64,000 nt of DNA, from positions 1 to 64,000 of the forward strand of contig SUZF01000005.1 in the NCBI GenBank assembly GCA_015060065.1, in the 5' to 3' direction. Source of the stretch: Rikenellaceae bacterium. GTDB taxonomy: Bacteria; Bacteroidota; Bacteroidia; Bacteroidales; Rikenellaceae. Position numbers and translations under genes: made by a program. Of the stretch, positions 60,803 to 64,000 are shown piece by piece. The notes under the pieces were generated by a model. It was not told the origin of the DNA, made no database searches, and saw nothing but the letters and a program-made list of their open reading frames with translations. Numbering within the stretch: position 1 is the first letter of the stretch; every line of letters begins with the position of its first letter.

Positions 60803-62737
60803 ATGAAGAGAGTTGTTTTACTATTCGGGCTTGCGGTTGGGTTGTTCGCTACGGCATACGCACAGCAGAGTGTTGTCGAGGAGTATCGACCCAAAGGGCC
60901 GGTCGTGCAACAGACCATTATCAGCTATCGCCCCAAAATCGAGTTCGGCGAAGAGGTGTCGCGTGATACGTTGGAGGTCGAGCATCGTTTTTTCAACAAA
61001 CGCGGACAGATTCTTTACAAACTATTCAAGGATGGCCCAAAATCGGAACCCAATTTTTCGTACGTTGTCTTTGAATACGCCAACGGCAGATTGTCGAAAA
61101 CTATAAGTAGCACTCCGAGGGTGTCAGATGACCTGAAAGTTGTCTATGAAATCAATGACTCCTATTCTACATATCAGTATGACTCACAGGGAAGACTCTC
61201 ACAAGAAGATATTTACAGCAAAGATGGAACTCTGTCTGCTCGCCATAAATATACATACACTGCTAACGGTTATATCCTGAATCAGTATGACTCCAAAGGA
61301 GAAAAAAACGCAAGTGCAGAGAGAACTGGCGACACATGGGTACATACCACAAGTGATGGCGTATATAAGCGAATATACGATTCTAATGAAAGACTGATTC
61401 AACGAATCACAACAATGAATGGATATAGTTGGGGGCTCGTAATATCTGAAAATTACGCTTATGACAAGTATGGCAATGTTATCTATCAGGCCAAGCACGA
61501 AGGCTCTGCCATCAAGAAGAAGAGTCCGAATGTAGTCTATAAGCAGATGCCCGACGGTCGTGTTAAAGCCACCTTGGAAAATGATTATTCGCAGGAGCGA
61601 CATAGCGACGAGATATATTATGAGTACGAGTACGATTCGAGAGGTAATTGGCTGAAACAGACGAATACATACGATAACAAAATTCTTATTGCCGAGATAA
61701 AATACGCCAAGAGCGACGCTGATTTCAATCGTGTGGAGTCGATGATTGCACAATATCTGGCAAAGGTGGATTCGATTTTATTGAAGGGCGAAGTTGCCGA
61801 GCGACTCCGGATAAAAATGGAGGAAGAGAACAAAAAAAAGCGACAAGAGGCATTGAGGCAGGCTCAATTAACCCGTAGCAAAATAGAGGCGACTCGTATT
61901 GATAGTCTAAAAAAATTACGTCAGGAGAAACTTGATATCATCGAGTTGTGTCGCAAAGCAGAAAAAAGTATGCAAGCAGGCTCTGCGCTTTATGAGAAGA
62001 ATCCACTTCTATGTAGTGCTGTGGCTGGCTACATTGAGAAGAAATTGGGTGATTGGAGATATTCAACAACAGCACTTATGAGTGCAGAATATATCGGTTT
62101 GGATATTGTTAGCAAGACCCGACTGCAATACGTTGCGGCAACGCAATTGGCGGCGATGAAACTGATGACCGAGCCGGAACTTAAACAGACTCTGAAAGAG
62201 GCAAACAAGATGCTGAAAAAGGCTGCGGACTACGATGCTCGCGTAGCGTGGTGGGATTCATATATGAAGGCAGTTAATATCTATATGCCCATCAATGAAT
62301 CGGATAAAGTCTGTAAAGTCGCACTTATAGAACAGTGTTGGAGTGCTTTCAAAACAATTAAATCAAGAGGATTAGAGTTTGATAGAGTAGTCTCTAACTA
62401 TGTGAAAGGCTATTTAGGACTTGGTGTGCTAGGTCCGGAAGGTCAATTTCGACATAAAGCCTTTAACGGATTTGGTGTTAATGATTTCCGACCTATTGAT
62501 GACCTCGATATTCAGTGGCTGCAAAACCTTTTGTCAAAAATCGAAAATGTGAAGGCTATCGTATCAAAAGATGGTCTTGAAATTGACAGATTGAACGCTT
62601 TATGCTATAAAGAAGGGTTGTATAAAATATTTTCGGATGACCGAATACGTATTTTCGACTCTTACATACGAGGCGATTTGGATTTTAGTCTATACAAATG
62701 GATGGATAAATACCCTTCGCATTTAATCGTAGAGTAA
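60803..62737 (+). CDS. Exported protein of unknown function with YD-like repeats
   Basis: 644 residues; I do not recognise the family as a whole. The signal peptide ends TAYAQQ. Residues about 40-300 contain Tyr/Asp-rich units (YQYDSQGRLSQED, YTANGYILNQYDSKG, YAYDKYGNVIYQ, YEYDSRGNWLKQT) resembling the YD/RHS-like repeats of Bacteroidota envelope proteins. A long charged coiled coil follows (EEENKKKRQEALRQAQLTR), and an alpha-helical C-terminal part of about 280 residues is unlike anything I can name. Codon use is more AT-rich, with TTA/CTA codons, than the neighbours, most clearly in the C-terminal half, which may mean transfer. Own promoter and terminator. Confidence 0.75.
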   Translation: MKRVVLLFGLAVGLFATAYAQQSVVEEYRPKGPVVQQTIISYRPKIEFGEEVSRDTLEVEHRFFNKRGQILYKLFKDGPKSEPNFSYVVFEYANGRLSKTISSTPRVSDDLKVVYEINDSYSTYQYDSQGRLSQEDIYSKDGTLSARHKYTYTANGYILNQYDSKGEKNASAERTGDTWVHTTSDGVYKRIYDSNERLIQRITTMNGYSWGLVISENYAYDKYGNVIYQAKHEGSAIKKKSPNVVYKQMPDGRVKATLENDYSQERHSDEIYYEYEYDSRGNWLKQTNTYDNKILIAEIKYAKSDADFNRVESMIAQYLAKVDSILLKGEVAERLRIKMEEENKKKRQEALRQAQLTRSKIEATRIDSLKKLRQEKLDIIELCRKAEKSMQAGSALYEKNPLLCSAVAGYIEKKLGDWRYSTTALMSAEYIGLDIVSKTRLQYVAATQLAAMKLMTEPELKQTLKEANKMLKKAADYDARVAWWDSYMKAVNIYMPINESDKVCKVALIEQCWSAFKTIKSRGLEFDRVVSNYVKGYLGLGVLGPEGQFRHKAFNGFGVNDFRPIDDLDIQWLQNLLSKIENVKAIVSKDGLEIDRLNALCYKEGLYKIFSDDRIRIFDSYIRGDLDFSLYKWMDKYPSHLIVE

Positions 62738-62755
62738 CAACTGCAAAAACCTTCA

Positions 62756-62787
62756 AAGGTGCGGGCTTTCGGGTCTGCACCTTTTTT
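62756..62787 (+). terminator. Rho-independent terminator
   Basis: An 11-bp stem with two G-T pairs (62756-62766 with 62773-62783), loop tttcgg, followed by a T-run. The loop and the ctttcgggtctgc core match the terminator at 26589-26626. Confidence 0.9.
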
Positions 62788-62824
62788 CGTGAGATGGGAC
62801 TGTGCGAGTAGCGCGGAATGAGGA

Positions 62825-62880
62825 GCCACCCCTTGCTCCCCTTGCTCCCCTTGCTCTCCCCACTCTCCCCGCCCCCCCCC
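62825..62880. repeat. C-rich repeat ending in nine C, upstream of oxyR
   Basis: Units like ccccttgct repeat (about 9-bp period), then cactctccccg and nine C (62872-62880), ending directly before the expected -33 position of oxyR. Confidence 0.8.
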
Positions 62881-62903
62881 TTGCTTGTTTCGAAAGTTTT
62901 TTA

Positions 62904-62911
62904 TAATTTTG
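62904..62911 (+). promoter_or_regulatory. -7 box of oxyR
   Basis: TAATTTTG, with TTGC at 62881-62884 nineteen bp upstream as -33 candidate, 22 bp before the ATG. Confidence 0.6.
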
Positions 62912-62933
62912 CGATATGCAATAATTAAAAACT

Positions 62934-63833
62934 ATGACGATAATCCAACTTGAATACCTGTTGGCGGTTGCCAACTGTGGCAGTTTTTCGATGGCTGCGG
63001 AGCATTGTTTTGTGACACAGCCGTCGCTTTCGATGCAGATTAAGGCTCTCGAAGAGGAACTTGGTGTGGTGCTGCTCGACCGCTCGAAAAAGCCTGTAAT
63101 TCCGACCGAGGCGGGCGAGGTGGTTTTGGAGCAGGTGCGCGAAACCCTCAAAGAGTATAACTCTATCCGTGAGGTTGTTGCGGAGATGAAGGGCGAGATT
63201 TCGGGTAAGTTGCGTCTGGGTGTCATCCCGACCATTGCCCCCTACTTGCTACACAAATTTATCCCCGAATTTGTGCGTCGCTATCCACACGTCGAAATCG
63301 AGATCCGCGAGATGGTTACTGCCGATATTATCGAGGCTCTGCGACGCGACCAAATCGACGCTGCCATTGTGGCGAGTGGAACGTGTCCGGAGGGGATTGT
63401 CGAACACGATATGTTCAGCGACCGATTCTTCCTCTACGTGTCGCCCTCGAATCCGCTCTATGAACGCTCGAATGTGCGCATCGAGGATATTGACCTGCAA
63501 GACCTGATTTTGCTCTCGCCCGGAAACTGTATGCGTGACCAGATTCTCGAATTGTGTCAGGCGCGACGTGATACGGTGCAGAATTATAGTTTCGAGTCGG
63601 GAACAATCGATACGCTGATGCGTCTGGTCGATTGCACCAATAACGTAACCATCATTCCGGAGATGGCGTTGGAGTATATTCCTGCGGAGCGTCGCAGTCA
63701 GGTTAAGACATTGGCAAAGGGCGCGACCTCGCGCAAGATTGCTGTGGCAGTGCGCCGTACCTATGTCAAAACCTCGATAGTGCAGGCTCTGATGCAGACC
63801 ATAATGAGTTCGGTTGCAAAACGCGTGAAGTAG
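62934..63833 (+). CDS. oxyR: Hydrogen-peroxide-sensing regulator OxyR
   Basis: 299-residue LysR-type regulator. N-terminal winged HTH (LLAVANCGSFSMAAEHCFVTQPSLSMQIKALEEELG). The effector domain carries C199 and C208 in SPGNCMRDQILELCQ, exactly the positions of the peroxide-sensing pair in E. coli OxyR. Peroxide oxidation to a disulfide is therefore expected, switching on defence genes such as dps, ahpC or katA, none of which is in view. Single gene with its own promoter beside a nine-C tract. Confidence 0.93.
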   Translation: MTIIQLEYLLAVANCGSFSMAAEHCFVTQPSLSMQIKALEEELGVVLLDRSKKPVIPTEAGEVVLEQVRETLKEYNSIREVVAEMKGEISGKLRLGVIPTIAPYLLHKFIPEFVRRYPHVEIEIREMVTADIIEALRRDQIDAAIVASGTCPEGIVEHDMFSDRFFLYVSPSNPLYERSNVRIEDIDLQDLILLSPGNCMRDQILELCQARRDTVQNYSFESGTIDTLMRLVDCTNNVTIIPEMALEYIPAERRSQVKTLAKGATSRKIAVAVRRTYVKTSIVQALMQTIMSSVAKRVK

Positions 63834-63883
63834 TGAGAAATTATGCCAAATAGTGTCGCAAAAGGCGATTATTAGGGCAAACC

Positions 63884-63901
63884 GAATTGATATATCAATT
63901 C
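63884..63901 (+). promoter_or_regulatory. 18-bp perfect palindrome over -33 region
   Basis: GAATTGATA/TATCAATTC, with no spacer. Its left arm contains the TTG that stands 19 bp upstream of the -7 box at 63909, so a dimer bound here would block the promoter. Confidence 0.65.
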
Positions 63902-63908
63902 TTATTAG

Positions 63909-63916
63909 TATATTTG
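63909..63916 (+). promoter_or_regulatory. -7 box of the last gene
   Basis: TATATTTG, 29 bp before the ATG at 63946. Confidence 0.65.
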
Positions 63917-63945
63917 CAGATTAGAATAAGTCTATTTATAACGAT

Positions 63946-64000
63946 ATGGATAATAACCAAAAATTGATAGAGACCATCGTCGAGGCTATCGACGACAAAA
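63946..64000 (+). CDS. rsfS: Probable ribosome silencing factor RsfS (5' end only)
   Basis: Only 18 residues are inside the window (MDNNQKLIETIVEAIDDK), cut by the right edge. The start resembles Bacteroidota RsfS, which begins with a similar LIE/VxxIxEgI..KK helix and blocks subunit joining by binding ribosomal protein L14. A clear promoter and palindrome precede it. The identification rests on a short N-terminus and is tentative. Confidence 0.4.
   Translation, partial: MDNNQKLIETIVEAIDDK

Noticed and set aside
62753..63235. 160-codon minus-strand frame opposite the start of oxyR
   Set aside because: It crosses the C-rich repeat, the promoter and a terminator, and is antisense to a clear LysR protein.

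Overview
The window reads as a chromosomal segment of a Bacteroidales bacterium; Rikenellaceae such as Alistipes is my best guess, but the genus is an inference. Three things support the order: many genes and tRNAs are preceded by the Bacteroidota -7 box TAnnTTTG; the surface proteins are of Bacteroidota type (BACON/paralogous-domain lipoprotein, BspA-like leucine-rich repeats, SGNH esterases, GH2 and GH123-like glycosidases, DUF4290, DUF1573); and there are Gram-negative envelope genes (lpxH, kdsA, kdsB, kdsD). I see no phage, insertion sequence, CRISPR array or rRNA.

Layout. 1-2.6 kb: two tandem SGNH esterases behind a C-rich repeat region. 2.6-6.4 kb: tRNA-Arg, a NhaC antiporter, a stripped-down sigma-54 activator and a DUF4290 gene, with two pairs of closely spaced divergent promoters. 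6.4-9.7 kb: an operon of a redoxin-like lipoprotein without catalytic cysteines, lpxH, thyA and folA. 9.97-14.9 kb: a five-gene heterodisulfide-reductase-like operon (HdrC, HdrB, HdrA, second HdrC, and a membrane HdrE-HdrD fusion). 14.9-15.7 kb: a dense block of inverted repeats, including an apparent 146-bp cloverleaf, ending in tRNA-Val and tRNA-Asn. 15.8-22.3 kb: DUF1573 protein, orphan membrane protein, the NfnA/NfnB pair and two lipoproteins. 22.3-31.9 kb: M16 peptidase, a small HTH regulator with a nine-G ribosome-binding site, acyl-ACP thioesterase, BspA-like lipoprotein with a 39-residue peptide upstream, DsbD and a glycosyltransferase. 32-49 kb, all minus strand: MFS transporter, TPR protein, era, rpsU, helix-hairpin-helix protein, UbiD-family decarboxylase, organophosphate antiporter, GH2, outer-membrane phospholipase A, GH123-like hydrolase, rnhA, valS. 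49-64 kb: asnA and lon (divergent), kdsB-GH2-kdsA-kdsD, CLC channel and trpS, a large unknown exported protein, oxyR, and the start of a probable rsfS.

How it fits together. The most interesting part is redox metabolism. The Hdr-like operon and the Nfn-type transhydrogenase lie within 4 kb of each other. The operon has a complete HdrD-type subunit on a quinone-type membrane anchor, a half-degenerate HdrB, a short HdrA, and no hydrogenase, formate dehydrogenase or sulfate-reduction partner. I infer a membrane complex moving electrons between a cytosolic donor (ferredoxin, NAD(P)H or a thiol/disulfide) and menaquinone. The substrate cannot be read from the sequence.

The intergenic DNA is also unusual. 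It holds eight 7-bp-period arrays, 9-bp C/G-rich arrays, three nine-C tracts upstream of genes, dyads over the transcription start in several promoters, and families of tiny hairpins.
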